A stretch of DNA of 64,000 bases from Ignelater luminosus (GCA_011009095.1 VTPC01008442.1:40752-104751), one strand, 5' to 3'; positions 1 through 14,160 are shown, numbered from the stretch's first letter. Made by a program: numbers and translations. Notes: generated by a model from the sequence alone, not told the origin.

Positions 1-3000
1 TTGTTCATGTCTCCTCCAAGAATGAACCAACCGTAGAATTGGTTTTCTTGTTAGGAATAAATGAACGTTGAAAACGGCCTCGGCGTAATAAACATTACTC
101 ATCAGCAACAATATTTTCATGAATAAAGGCCTTCAGGGTATGAATACATTACTGCGCTGACAAGTGATTCATTGCAACAGACATGTAATAACATGACAAA
201 ACTCAACAATGACGGATAACAATTTATAACAGAAGAACAAAAACCTTACACGACCTGAACACGTGACCGCGATTAATTGCAAATAAAATAGCATATTATC
301 ACCACCACGGAGCCATATCAAGATGTCCATGTGCTGCACTTTAAAGCTTTAAGTCGGTAAATTCTTATTTTAGTATAGGGACACCTTATATATTTGTTGA
401 GCTAGATATTGTAATGATGTTATGTCTATTGATTCTGACTTAAGCTTAATTAACCAATTTCGGATACTTGGGCTAAATTTGTGTTTGGACATTTCACATA
501 TGATCTTTCAAGGATAGTTTCGACTTTTCCATCTTCAACTTTGAGCTACCATTCTTTGTTTTTGTTTTGGATTGAATTCTAGCAGAGGCAAAAACTTTCA
601 GTTTTCATTTAAACTCCAGTAAGATTTGAAGTGTATTTTTCTAGAAATTTTGTGGAATTCTAAAGCCGATCAACTATGGCGGCCAGCCCATCATTTCTGA
701 AATCGGAAAAGATGACTAAACATACGCACAGTTGAGAAATTATGACAAAACGTGAAAAACTAAAGAGCAATGAAGATAATTAATAATGAAGTCCGTGTTT
801 CCCAGGAGTACGGGGTTTGTCAAAGTCATCAAATTAGACACAGAAAAAACTATCACAGTCAAGTGACACAAAAATGCCAATCGAGGTGTTTCAGGAAATT
901 AATGTCAGGGTCGTAGCTAGGCAAAATCTTACTATAAGCAAATCAATATTTGTGAGCCCTCTTAGTTATTTATATGTAGTAACATCATGTGATATATGTT
1001 TCAAACAAGATTGAGTCTGCAACGGATTTTTCGGTAGAAACTAGGACTATATGAGACAATCGGTCTTGAAACATAGCCGACCTCAGAGAGTCTTTAATTT
1101 AGCTTTAACTTGAAGAATGATTGTTTGCAGGAGGCACTTGTAATAGGTTCAGTTAGAAATATCTATTCTGTTGTAACAAAATGGAATACTCAATAAATCT
1201 GTATTTAGCTTCTGAGATGTTTTAAAAGGTAATTAGTTTTGAAATTCAAAAAGCTCCTGGGCTTGGAATTTGACACTTCTATCTTTTTTATAAAAACTTT
1301 ATAGGATCGAAGTTCCTTGAACACAAACCCTTAATAAATTCTTCTGTATCACCAAGACTCATCTTCGAAAGTGAACCAATATTTAAAAATCTTAAATGAT
1401 CTTAGAGTTTATTTAACTTTTAGAATCAGTCACATAATTGGGAAATTATGGAATCGATATCTTAGATTATCTGCCTTTGGAGTTAAGTTAGAGTCAGTTC
1501 TAAGCTCTTCGGGCATTCTTTTGAGTTGTCGCATGTGCACTTTTTCGTGTCCTATAGGACACTAATGGTGTGTTCAGAATAAATAAAAAGTCCTAGAAGG
1601 GTTTTAAATTGAGTGATAACCGATTTTAGGGTTAATGTTCTGAATGACTATCTTTTGTCACTAAATCTTTTAATGTTATTATTTAAGCTTATGTGATTGT
1701 AAATTGCACAAAGATTAAAAAGATTCTGAACTGTTCCAAAAAAAGTGAGTATGTCAGAGTTAAGTGGGACATTATGCAACGCCACTTATGTATAAACTGT
1801 GAACTAAACATACGGTAAAATTGCTGTGGGACTTTCTACTAATATTGCAACTTAAACATTCTAACATTTCCCAGTCAAATTGAGTCCATAATCGTAGTCC
1901 AGGATATCAAGATATCAAGACCCAATATTGTCAACTCTTTCTCGAAGATGTTAGCCAAAACACCCGATTTTCTTTCTTACGCCAAGAATTGCATCAGTTC
2001 GCTCTGAGTTTGTAGTGAAAAGTATTTCGCTGACCTTCTTTTCGGATTTCATGTAATGTTTATTAACTGGATCATAGATGCTTTTCAATTCTACTGTTTG
2101 TAAAAGTTTTCCGGTATTTGAGTGTGCAATTTTTTCAGTGAATCCTCGCAAGAGTTCATTGTTCTTTATACAAAACAAAATTGTATCCGAAATTGAACAG
2201 CGAGGAAAAATTATTTTGCCTCCCTCAGGGAGACACAATTATCTTGTCTTCCGCTCAGATACAATTGTAAACTTTAAGCCATAAAATTAGGGTCGAAAAG
2301 CCTACTTTTTAATAAGGTCGACGAAAGAATATATTTATATTAGCATTCGGAAATAATCATATTTTGAATTGCTTCAGTAACCGTGTGATTATTGTTGATT
2401 TTGATTTGAAAGGTTTTTAAGTCAGTAACACATTTTGCTGATGTTTTGCCAGTTTCTAAATTCTGTTTCCGAAATAGAAAATTAAGTGGTGCCTATTCCT
2501 GTGAACACTATCACCTCGGAGTTGTCACTATTAATTATTATAAACTGCATTATTTAGGGCCAGATCAAATTATTTATTTGCATTTATAAAATTGCTCATT
2601 TGTTGCTTTTTTATTAGAACGAAAAAACCATTTCTTTTTAGCGCATCTCTTGCTTCTTGCGCCCCTAAGCAATGGTCTGTTTTGCCTACTTCTAGCTACG
2701 ACTTTGGTTAATGTTAGAAGTTGACTGTTTCACCAAGATAGTGCTTTATCCCGCATGGCTGTAAGAACATATACGCCATATAACAAGGCCAGGTGTAATT
2801 TTCGTTATTTTCTAACCTCAAAATACATTCTTTATTTGGTCGTAGATTTTCTTCCAAAAATGAAATGCATGTCATGAAGTTTTTCCATCGATTCCAACAA
2901 TTAACGGACAGAAGGTTTCTGTTTTTAGAAAGTTTCTCTTCAAAAATTAATCGATGTTATGGCCTAAGGCTTTATAGTTCTAACACACATTTCAGAAATT

Positions 3001-4130
3001 GCAGCTCAACCCTCGTACAACTAAGGAGAATTTGAAATAACCTAATTAGTAAAAACCGTTGCAGCTGGCCTGAACAATGTAGCAAGCTAAATTAGCGAAA
3101 GTGTTTCGATCAGATCGTCCTACTACAAGCACCGGTGATCTGAGGAGTATATTTTGAAAACTACTGCTTTAAGTAGCGCCGAAAATAATTACAACTATTA
3201 CTTACCGTTTATCCTGATATAATTTGATAAATTTATTGAAACAGAATCATTAGTAAAGTCAACAAACTAAAATATCATAGTTCTAGCGTAAATAAGGAAA
3301 CTGTTAATTCTGAGCAGTTGCCATCATGCACAAATTGTGTTAATTCGAATTTAGGGTTGAGGTTTTACTGAGAGCCTAACCTAACAAATAGTTGCTGACG
3401 AATAATGCTGGTGTTGTTTATTTATCTGTTTTACAAAATTAGTAGTTTGAATTTGAGTTCCAATTTGAATAGTTAATATGATACGCCTCCTGCCTAAAGT
3501 GAATGTGCGAATTGAGAAAGGGTTTTGTTTTCTAAACTCGAAATGATATCTAGTTGTTTGAAATGCGGGCACCGTTACTATTCACCCATACTGGAATGGT
3601 AATATAAACTAGGAAAACAAAACTAGAAGTTTTTGATTGAAATGCATCAATAAGCTAAGCTTACTTTTTAGAAACAATCGTAAATACTAATTAATATTTA
3701 ATTTAAACGTCTGCAACTTTTCCAGTTCTTTAATGGTTTTCTGTTTAGAATTGTAAAGTTTTCTGATTACGTCGGATAAGGATAAGTCGTTTAGATGATT
3801 TATTAATAACCCAGATGCATCAAAAACTTGCTAACTGAATCAAAAGTTAAAGTAAACCGGAATTAAAATTAAGCGATGAACTTTAAAATGCAAAATCGTG
3901 TTCCAAATAATAGTATGGCTTCAATTTATAGCGTGAAGATAATTTTGATTTGTTTTGTTGTTGAAGTTGTGGGATAGGGTCGCAGAATATAACTACATTT
4001 GCGTATAAATTTAACCCCTAAAGCAACTCCACAGCTCCGCAATTTACTAAGGGTGTGTTCCTAAATCTTATTTACATGGTTAAAACACATAAATTCTAAG
4101 TTCTAGAACCGTAGCAATTAAATGTGTCTT
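1..4130. other. No gene recognised, AT-rich
   Basis: I see no supported gene here. Open frames of 60 to 95 codons occur, the longest on the minus strand at 1951-2238, but none shows a family motif and no repeat structure supports them. Such lengths are expected by chance or from decayed repeats. The sequence is AT-rich and broken by stops in all frames, as in intergenic or intronic insect DNA. Confidence 0.6.
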
Positions 4131-4300
4131 ACAGTGCACTGCTGGCTCTTCGATGAAAGAGCTTGAAAGCGCTAACGTCCCTGGGTGGTTTGGTGCGAAA
4201 GCTCGTCACACAGACACTTTTAGAACGATCCCTTGCAGCAGCGTCTTCGGCTCTATCACCCCTTAAGCGTTGTACGAGCCGCATGTCCAAGCAGAGCATC
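4130..4300. other. GC-richer island, unknown
   Basis: A stretch of about 170 bases is clearly richer in G and C than its surroundings, with several CG dinucleotides. Both strands are open for part of it: plus-strand frames run 4163-4429 and 4233-4454, and a short minus-strand frame of about 35 codons ends near 4136. I recognise no protein or RNA in it. The abrupt composition change could mark a dispersed repeat or a short conserved element. Confidence 0.35.
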
Positions 4301-7300
4301 ACTTACACTTATTTTCTTATACCACTCTTGCCCATCAATCACTTCAGATTACTGCGTCCTAACAAAGTTCACGCGTTTCCATCTAGTTTCGGTTCTCGAT
4401 TGCGTAAATTGTTACAAGACTTTGTTTAAAGTTACAAACACATCGGTTTTCTGAAATGAACTCGATCAATCACTCTGATTTACAGGCTATAAACGTGGCA
4501 AATTGTCAATTTCGCCTTAGCTGTTGTAAGTCGTCTTGCCACGTTTAATTCGTTTATAACTTCCCTCCTTTAATTTAATATGAAGTTTCTTAACCAAGTA
4601 AAATTTACTCAAATGAAATTAAACAATGAATATCGATTAGTAGTTACGCGTGGAGCTTGCAACGAACATTAAACCTTGTGTATATTCTACAGATTAAAAA
4701 GGTCATCAAACCAGAAAAGACTTGGCATCCTCTGTTGATTATGATAGCCAACAGTAGAATGATTTTCGTACTTGATTACATTTAACTTTGCCAAATTATC
4801 TGTACTTCTCTTTTTTATAGCACGGGAAGTTCAAGGAAATATACAGATAATTTAACATTTACGGTTTGATATTTGGTAATATAAATCTTGTTTATAAAAT
4901 ACACGTTCATTATAAAGTGTAGGGTTGTTTCCGTAATGGAACCGCGTACGTTTGCGGAGAAAGGGTTACCAGATAATATTCCACAAGAGAATTTAGAAAC
5001 CATAATATGAAGTAATAGTAGGAGTTGGAATAAAAGTTGACGATATTTCCTACCAAACGTGTAATAGAGTTGAATGGAATATTTTAAAAGTTTAAATTTT
5101 TACAGTTTGAAACTAAAATGGCAATTCCTTTCGACGGTAAGAGTTGAAAACCGCAAAGGTCTTTAGCAGAATTCAGCTATCAAGTATAAATATTTTTTAA
5201 GATAGGTATTGTACAATTTTGTAATTTATAACAATGAAGTATCAGTAAAAATAATTTTAAATTTTTAGAATTCCTACTTGTCGATTAATTATTATTTATT
5301 AATATTTTTTTCTATTTATAACAGACAAGACAATGTAAACAGCAGTATCGCATATTTTGCAAACAAGTGTTATCAATGCTTACAATATTTTCTATTTCAT
5401 ACTGTATGTTATTTGTCTGTTTACGTCAACAATTCTAGTCCGAGAGAACGCAAATAACGGACATGTTCGGTAAAGTTTGCCATGACAACACAAAAATAAT
5501 CATTTGTTATAGAGTTTAGTCAGTCACCAAAATAACAAAACATGGGAAAATCAATTCCTGTTTATTGAAACATAACAGATAATAGACCTACTTATTATAA
5601 ATCAAACTAAGATTAATTGAACAATTAGAATTTCCTTCAATGGTTATTGGGGGAAATGTGTTATTCATTGCTATGAATAGTTTTAGTAACTTTTTTGTTT
5701 CCTTGTTGCAGTACTTCAACATAATCTTCCTCGCCCTGCATTATTCTGGCGAGGTTTCTTTTTTCCCCTCCATAGAATCCTCTATGTATTTTTCGGCTAC
5801 CGAAGAACTCTTCCGCCCTCCGTGCCTTTTCAATATGTCAAATCAACACCGATATTTGTTGGGAGGGTGGCAAAAGTTCTCCGGAAAGAATGACCTGTTT
5901 ATTTTTCAGAATTCTGGAGGCCAAAAAATTGAGCAATTTTTTGGCATTCCTTGAATTGAATGTATCCCTACTCTTTGTGCAATAGATTTGCAATTTCTAT
6001 AACCCAGAAACAATATTTTATGATTTATATCTAGGTCTAAATCAAATGTATTTTTTGAATAATTCTAAAAAATTAATTTCCTCTACTTCATTAATTACAG
6101 CAAAAACTCTTCTGATTGGTCTTTACTTGAGAAATAGTAATTACTAACTGGGTGTCAATTTCTTTTTTGTCGTTCATCGACAGCCCTCTGACAGCCACCG
6201 CCTATTCCAAGCAACAATTTTTAACTTAAAGACAACAGCATTACAATTTCCTCTATGTTCTTATAGTTTTCATATTACTTTTATTAAAATTTTTTATCAG
6301 TGGGAGATCTTTCCATAAATCTAAAAATCCCTTCCCTGGTTAGTGTCTTTGCCTGTTTCGGTTAGTGACTAACTGATTTTTTGTTTAGGAATACTACTAC
6401 CTTTGAAAAACGGGAGATATCAAGATTTTTATTAATAAGTAAAACTGATTCACTTAATTGGACTTGTTCATGGAACGAATCAAATAAACATTTAGACTCT
6501 TACTAAATCTAAAAAATATTCAACTTTGTTCATTTTGATGCGTAAAAATCGCCAAGATTGGCAAAGATTATGGGCAAAATTAATGATGAACAAATTAAAC
6601 ATTTGTCAAAGAGCCGTTGCTAGCAATGCAATGTCGCAAGAAAAGTGACTATATCTAGATTTTTTGTTAAATTATTTTCAAAATAATTCCAAAAGTTTTT
6701 CAAATGAAACCATTACAGCATGAAATGAAATGTTATACGATACGTATACGTAAAGGAAGATATTTTGACAGTACTCGTTTCATTTATCCACATACCGTAA
6801 AATCTTACTTCCCGTACTTACAACGTAAACTATCATTGTCGTATTTAATATAATATGTTGAGAAATAAGCTGAAAACTACTCTATTATTAATAATTCTAA
6901 AACTAAAACTCATAATTCTATTGATGTTTATAGTGTTGTATACTCAGGATCGCTTCCTGGGAATTTTCTAGAGAGTATTTTAACAATAAACCATTCAACT
7001 GAAAAGGTTTACAGGAAACCACTCATCGGTTGCTATAAACTTTCAGATGTTAGTTTTAAATGCGAAGAAAACCAAAAACTTATGATCAAAGCTATTCTTT
7101 GTCAGAATTCCCTGCTGTTCACAATAAGATACCTGACGGAATAATTAAGTATTCGATACTGTATACAAGGTGCAAGCAAAATAAATTCTGTGCTTTTAAA
7201 AACGATAAAGGATAATAATACTAACAAAAAAGTCTTTTACAACCATGGTCTAAAAGTGAACAATCTGGTCGGGAAAAATAGCAAAGTTTCAAATTTTGCA

Positions 7301-7690
7301 CGTCATTAATCAATTGCTCAGTTTGAAACAATTTTTATACTTAATAAAACTAGATGTTGCCAAAACATGTTATGCAACTATAATCAAGAAATTTGGTTCT
7401 ACTGCTGCATCATTGCCAGATAGTGCCAACTTTTCTTCGCACTTCCTTGAAAATGACATAAAATAGAAAATAATTTTGCTGGCCCTTTTTATTTCAGTTT
7501 ATGTTTCTTATTGGTTCTGCAAAGGACGAAATTTATTCCCTTACACCTATATATCGTTACCGTTTTCGTATAGGTTTCTCAAAGCGTCAACGAAGTGAAT
7601 GACAGCATGCAGTTTTTCAAGTAGTACTTTTTATATGGGCATTTTTTCAGAGAGAGTGGCTAGAGAAATCTTCATATTTGCTATTCACTG
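4300..7690. other. No gene recognised, AT-rich
   Basis: AT-rich DNA. A 104-codon frame at 5640-5954 is open but has no recognisable domain, no similarity I can name and no repeat structure around it. I see no gene here. Confidence 0.55.
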
Positions 7691-7806
7691 TATGGGGTGG
7701 CCAAGGTCATTGGTACGGACGTATAATTTCTTTATTTATAACCAAATTTTAATGAAATTTGGAATATACACTATAGTTAATAAATGCAATGGGACACCCG
7801 ATATAC
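7690..7806. repeat. Possible short MITE-like fragment
   Basis: The left edge (TATGGGGTGGCCAAGGTCAT, from 7690) and the reverse complement of the right edge (TATCGGGTGTCCCATTGCAT, ending near 7806) match at most positions, as imperfect inverted ends about 117 bases apart. The interior is AT-rich and non-coding. This could be a very short MITE or chance similarity. I cannot show a target duplication. Confidence 0.3.
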
Positions 7807-7809
7807 CGT

Positions 7810-10800
7810 GTGTGGAGTTTCAAACCCATACATAGGACAATGCATGGGGATTTAGATTTCTATAATTTCTGTTTCCCAAGTGACCCTACAGGGGAGGTAA
7901 TGGTATTAATCGGTAGGATTAGTTTCCTCTCAATCTGGCACCAATAAATTAACCAAAAAATGCTCAGTAATATAATAACTCCTACAGCATTAGTACGAGC
8001 TGTCGTGGATTTACTAGTAGAAAACAAAAGCAGTAAAATGCATTGTTAAAGATTGTGAATTTAATACACTAGTTTTTATTTGCTTGTTTCAGGTAATGCG
8101 ATTTCTAAGTCCTCTATTTGTTGATAATTATTCTTAAGACCTTTTTTTGCAAATAAATGTCAAACAAAAAGTACCTAAAGTTAGTATCAGTTAAATCTGT
8201 AGAAAAGTTTTGGTTCAATGGCCTACTTGTCCTAATGAATTTGATAAATCAGTCTTTGAATATTTAGATCGTTGTTACGTACTTAAAAAACAAATTTAAC
8301 TTAAGTTGCTTGATTAATTCCAAACAATTTGGGCAATATTCCAGCTATCTAGATTAAAATATAAAAAATTGGATTTCTAGTAACTATGAAAATAAAGACT
8401 AACGAAAACTAGCATATTAAATTCAGAATTTTCCCGTAGAATCTAAATATGTAAAAATAGATCGGGTGTTCCGACTAAAATAGGCAAGTTAATGTCATTT
8501 CAGGTAAACTCAAAAGCGATATTAATGCGTTTAACATTTCAAAAAATTGAATTTACTAATCATAATGCACACTTTAAATTTTATCAAAATTCGTTCATAA
8601 ATAAAACAAATTAACATTACGATATTTTGCTTGCCAGTCTTTTGAGTACTAAGTAGATTTGATACTCCAACAAACTTTTCAGCACCTTTTAGTTATCTGT
8701 TGTTCGGATTATTTATCTTACTTTCCAAAGGGCTCAAATTCCAAAGACTCTTAGCCTCCCAGGTAGACGAAAATATTGATTCGACTGTGATCATAAGATT
8801 TTCAAATGTTTACTGTTTTCCAAACTTTTCAACAAATTCAGGTCTACCTAGTTAAGGTCAGTTCTCAAATTTTCCAAGGTTTTTGAATTCAAATAGTTTA
8901 TTTTAGATATTTTTGTCAGTGTCAGTGTGATGTGGAACTTAATTTTGAACGATTATTGCGATAGAGAATTGAAAGCTGAGAAGATTTTTTAGAGTTTAGC
9001 GTCTAGTGGAACAAAAGAAGCTTTTTTGAGAAACCTCCTAATTCTTTGAGCTTCAGCAAGAGTTGCTTTGAAGAACAAAAGTGATGAAAAGTAATGAACT
9101 ACTTTTGCTTGAACCTCTTCAATTAAAAATTCGATTATTACAAGACCAGAAATTAGCTATTCATTGTCAGTATTCCGTACAAAAGGGTTCTAATTTTTAT
9201 AATAGATTCTTGAGTCATTATCTTCATCAGGTTCTACTAACTGTTCTATTCAACTTAAGATTTATCTTACAATCATACTCATCTCTGCAAGCAACAAATC
9301 TTTAAGTTGTTAACAGACAAATCTGTTTTGTCCTGCCTTCTGGTGTGCCAATTAATGTACGAAAAAATAAATAAATAAATAATCTTATCGTCAGAATTGT
9401 ACTTAGCAAATGGCTATTTCATTCCAGAAATTAGGTTAATGACATAAAAAATATTAAGAACTTTGATGTCCAGAACAATACTTGTCTCAAAAAAAATTCT
9501 GATTATTGAAAGAATGTAACTGCACAATGTGAAAGATTGCTGAATCGAAGTCACGATAAACATTAAGATTCTTTTTTAATATAAGAAAAAACCTTGAGAG
9601 TAACCAGAAAGTCATAGTATAGTTACTCATAGCGGGAACATGTGTTGAAACCGACAAACACAACTTCGAGTACCGTCTTAAACTTTGTGGTCTTGTTTTT
9701 CCGCGTTCTTGGTTGTTTAGAAATAATACATTCTCTTAAATGGTGCATTAAGGACAGCATAAAAAAGCAACACTAAGATACTGAACAAACTATTATTACA
9801 CAGGAAATGAAAAGCAAAAAAATAAAAATAAAACAGAAGTTAGTCTTTTCAACTTTAGGTCTTTCAGAAATTTACCGTCAGTATTCTTTGAGCACGTTTT
9901 TTAAATTCTGATGACAGCTGATCCAGATGATATTATTGCAAACACTATTTAAGTCAGTGTAGATTTTGAACATAATCGAACTTGAACCATTTCATCAGCA
10001 TTCTCTGCAGAAGACTAACCAAATTTAATTTCATCTAATATTTGCGACGTTCGTATCTAAAATACGACCATTTAGGAATAACTCGGACGTTAAAGCTTGT
10101 TACAAGAAGTAGAAATAGCAGCAAAACAATTGGTTCCTCATAAGTGCTACATATCACACACCATAGAATTAAAAAGATATCAAGATACATGGGTTGTTTT
10201 ATTTTAAAGAATTTTATGAGACACCCCGCTTAGTTAAAATTAATCTCAAAACTTTCCTACAGTTCCTTGAATCACAAAAGGTCGTTTCATTCAAACCTGC
10301 GAAATTGAAAAGTACGTCCCGCTTTTGCAATATTAAGGAACACAACTGAAACTTTTTGCTTGTTTTCTGCTTTTTTGCTGAATATCTTAGGAACTTAGGA
10401 TAAAAGTGATCAATTGCACTAGGCAGATTAAGAGACCGTGACTTTATCATCCCAAGATAACCGCAGCTTTTTAAATAAAATTCGCAATGAGTTCATTTTC
10501 TGTGAAAAGAATTAAAACCGGGGATCTCGTACTGCACTAACTGGAAGTTCCAGGAAATAATCTGGTAAGGCTTATGTTTTCTTAGCAAGGAAAAAATATC
10601 TTGTTGTATTTTTAATAAATTATATTTTGAAATGCGATTCAAGAAAGCATTCTTATTAACTCGGGAAATTAAAAATACCACTTCCTGACTTTCTATTGTC
10701 AATGAATAAATGACGTGCAAGACTAGACAGCTTTATTTTTATTTGTACAATCGATAGATCGTTGTGTTAGTACAAGCAAGTAAAGCATAAAACATTCATT

Positions 10801-12740
10801 TGATTTGACGGCCCCTCTATAACTCACCAGAAAACCATAATTAATTTAAAAGTGTTTATCTACTATTTTCATTTTTAATATTGCCCTCTTTTCAATTTAT
10901 TTCTATTTTACATTTTTTTAGAACTAACCGTATGTGCGGTAGATTTCAAGGCTGGTACATACTGGAAGAGTTTAAGCTAGACAAATGCTTAGCTTAATGC
11001 CCAAAGAATATATTACCACCCTTATGACCCTTTTTCAAGATTTATGTCTTGGTTTAAAACGTGTGTAGCTTAGTTTTAATGATATTATCTATAAGTTCAA
11101 GCGTCATGCATTCTATCCCAAGAGTATATAATTTCTACAATTAAAAGGCGTACTTCAGAACTAATTTAGATTTTGTTATACGAGTTTCTAGCACAGCTTC
11201 AAGTTGAGGCTTAGTTTATTATGCTTGTATTGTGCTGACGCTGATGTGCATTTATTCCGTAACTTAATTAAGATAGCATTATTACATTAAATACGACTGT
11301 AATGAATTAACTTCATGGGTATATTTTGAATTAGTTTGTAATTTATTTATTGTTGTGATTGTAAATACGGGGAATTGCTGATGAATAATAAATGCCATTA
11401 GATTTGAATGTCACAAACAAATTTTACTTATGGGAAGTATATAGCTTAAATATATTTAGAACAGTAATAAAGGTGACTATAGAAACTTTTATTCTAAAAA
11501 TAAACTAATTTACAATAAAACCCTGAAACAAAAAACTTGAGCGGTAAGTATTTTGAAGGAAACACACATTATCCACTGATTAGGCATCAAAACCATTATA
11601 CGATTAAATAAACTACTTACGTTATTCGCCCACTACCAAAAAAAAAAACAATTTAAAGTCATGTAAAGCTTGATATAATTACTAGAGTTCGATAATACAT
11701 ACAATGGCGCTTAAGTATTTGATTCTAAATCTGACATAAATTACTAATCACAATTCAGTATTATGATAGTCTTTGGGGAATTTTGAAAAGCAGAGTTGTA
11801 AGTCCAAACAAACTATAAAGTAATTTATAAAAATCAATCATTTGTCAAACATATGAAACCTTCTCAAACAGCCATAAAGGTTGATAAAATCAACAGTCTG
11901 AAGTCATAAATTACCATTAAAATTTTGAAAGGTAAATTGCAGTTGTACTAAACAAACAATATGAAGTTACAATGAATATTAGTGCACGTAATGTCTAAAA
12001 ATACCTCTATATTGATTTAAGGAAACCAAAGTATTAACTATTTGCATGTGTGGGAACATACGATACTTATCTTTTACGGAAGAGTAATTTACAGTGCTAA
12101 TTAAAACCTGACGAAAATTAGCATACCGATCGTTTTAGTTTTAGTAACTTTAATTATAGTATCTGCAGATGCATTTTAAGTGCGAGGAGTATTTAATTTT
12201 AAAAAACGTATAGTCTCTCACTTTCTGGCAGTGGTACATATATAAACCCTTTTTCCAATAAGTTACCTTGAAGAAAGACTATGATAAGATTAGTTTTTTT
12301 CAAAATCTAAATCACATTTAATTTAATTATATTCAGCTAAGTACGCATGTGAATTTGTTTCATTATAACCTCTGCCCTTTCTATAAACACAACTTGATTT
12401 ATAACACGAAATCTCATCTTTTGGGTTTCTGGTATTTTTACAATCTATTGATTTCTTTTCTGTGTTCTGACTTTTCCTCTCTTCATGTTAACTAACATAG
12501 TTAATAGTTGCTCCATGCCTCGAATTCAAATAAAAGCATTTCTAATAACTGTGATCTTCTTCTACAGTCGACTTCTTTGGGAGTTTTGCCAATCACACCT
12601 TGATAAAGTAAACGATTTATCACATCATAATGCCGTCAGTGAAACAGCTGGTGTCCAAAACTTAGTTTCTAAATGTATATCAACCTACACATCTGAACTT
12701 TTCAGTAATTATCAGGAACATCCTCTCTGTCCTTTCAAAA
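7810..12740. other. No gene recognised, AT-rich
   Basis: No gene or RNA recognised. A short AAAT microsatellite at about 9365-9383 follows a moderately complex stretch and could be the tail of a retroelement, but no reverse transcriptase residues can be read upstream. Confidence 0.55.
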
Positions 12741-12990
12741 TGCACCAGTGTACATAAATGAGAGGGGTGAGATTTAAAGAACACTGAAATAACATAACGA
12801 AGGGAGAAACCGATAAATCGAGAATCGCGGAACACGTATGGGGTGAAGACCACCACATTCAATGTAATAATGCACAAATAGTGGCCAAAGAGGATAACAG
12901 AAGTTGTAGAAAACTGAAAGAGGTCACATACATAGCACTAGCTGAAGAACCGTTGAGTCAGGCTAGCTTAGACATACATAAAACCTATAT
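12740..12990 (+). pseudogene. Penelope-like GIY-YIG endonuclease remnant
   Basis: The plus strand reads like the C-terminal GIY-YIG nuclease domain of a Penelope-like retroelement. A degenerate VYI...RG segment at about 12748-12768 corresponds to the GIY-YIG region. It is followed by RFKEH, then KSRIAEHVWGEDHHI, then a KEDNR..CRKLKEVTYIAL stretch ending PLSQASLDI. In this family the domain nicks DNA for insertion and lies downstream of the reverse transcriptase. It is broken by a one-base frame change near 12769 and a TGA at 12785-12787. No reverse transcriptase is readable upstream, so the copy is 5'-truncated and dead. The frame continues open to 13120, but the tail after about 13000 is unrecognised. 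Confidence 0.7.
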
Positions 12991-13120
12991 GGATGCCAAT
13001 ACTGCACAAAGAACTACACCGCAGTCACCAAATCTCGGCAGCTCAAATCTCTACTATCCAACGTGCGCATCCAGCTATGGAAAATGCAACTTTATAAAAC
13101 TTATAAAACTGTATAAGTAG

Positions 13121-13215
13121 ACCGTCCCAGTAGTTCAGTGGTTCAAGCACCCAGCGTAGTAATCAAATTAGCGGTTTGAACCTCGGTGAGATCAAAGATT
13201 TACGAAAAAAAAAAG
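13121..13215 (+). repeat. tRNA-derived SINE-like head
   Basis: A box-A-like block (TAGTTCAGTGGTT, 13131-13143) is followed about 35 bases later by a box-B-like block (GGTTTGAACCTC, 13173-13184), then an A-rich run at 13205-13214. This is the layout of a tRNA-derived SINE with an internal polymerase III promoter. The anticodon arm does not fold as a clean tRNA, so it is not called as a tRNA gene. It begins directly after the Penelope remnant, which may have supplied the insertion site. Confidence 0.5.
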
Positions 13216-13234
13216 AAACTGAAAATGCAAACTA

Positions 13235-13335
13235 ATAATCCAAACCACTCTTCTCAGGGCAAATGCCTGAGGACGAAACCAGAGTCGAACCCACACTCAT
13301 CAACTTTTAGACAACATCTCATGCCTCTTTTGCAG
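13235..13335 (-). repeat. Second tRNA-like SINE fragment, opposite strand
   Basis: On the minus strand a near-canonical box B (GGGTTCGACTC) lies at about 13285-13295, with a degenerate A-box region to its 5' side. A hairpin (CTCAGG, 7-base loop, CCTGAG) sits at 13253-13271, just outside the box. The orientation is opposite to the SINE-like head 100 bases to the left. Box A is poor, so this could be a decayed SINE or a chance box B. Confidence 0.35.
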
Positions 13336-14160
13336 TCAGAACAAAATTAGCAGGATTGAGATATAATACAATATAGACCTTTCTTTGGTCCATCATCTTT
13401 GATCTGTGTATTCATAGTTTTTCGTGATTATTAAGGTAAGTTAGAACTGCAGTTCCAGAAGCCATAATTTTCTCCACCATTTCCGATTTCGTAGGTAGTA
13501 AATTTCTGACTTAATATTGTGACATACTAACAAAAACCCAAACTAGTTACAGTCAATTGTGGTGAAGTGTAGACTGAAATTAAATATTAAAAGTAGTAAC
13601 TTTCATAAATTAAAAAAAGAACGTAGTTTTGAAAGCGTGGAGAAAACTAACAACCCATGCAATAACACAAAAATGAAACAAAAATTTCAACAATCTTTTT
13701 GTTAAGATGTTAAGTGAAAAAGTTAAAAAGTTTTGAATTCTAGGCCCTTCGTATTTAGGATATCGCTGATACAATAGCAAAAGCTGATAGACTGTGGTGA
13801 CTGTTCTCCCTTACAAAACAGCAGGTTAAAACAAAAGAAATTCTTATTCTTTTTCCTTTTATTCAGATGAGGTAAAGCTATACCATTTTTTCTAAATTCT
13901 GATTATGACTTTAATTTAATCACAGAATGACAATACGGCCCAATAATATTTTATTAAATCTTTGCCCAAAAGAAAGTGGTACAGAAAAAGTAATGGTTAA
14001 ACGATTTTAAACAATTTACTTACTTTTTAAGAATTAGAAAAATAAATAAGTAAAGACACTAGTGCACAGTGACCATTAAACAGTACGATACCAACCGTTA
14101 CTATTGATGATAGGGAAATGTTTTGTTGGCATTTCTTGTATGTTTTGATGCGTTCTACTT
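13335..14160. other. No gene recognised, AT-rich
   Basis: AT-rich non-coding sequence between the SINE-like fragments and the foldback element. Nothing recognised. Confidence 0.55.

Noticed and set aside
1951-2238. 95-codon minus-strand frame with balanced composition
   Set aside because: It reads more protein-like than most, but I recognise no family and there is no supporting context.
5640-5954. 104-codon plus-strand frame
   Set aside because: No motif or recognised similarity. This length is plausible by chance in 64 kb.
13121-13195. True tRNA gene
   Set aside because: A-box and B-box-like blocks exist, but acceptor and anticodon stems do not pair properly, and a poly-A run follows. A SINE head fits better.
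13245-13290. Hammerhead ribozyme-like 3' half (GAGGACGAAAC after a hairpin), next to a Penelope remnant
   Set aside because: Penelope-like elements can carry hammerheads, but the CTGATGA core is absent upstream of the hairpin, so the catalytic centre cannot form.
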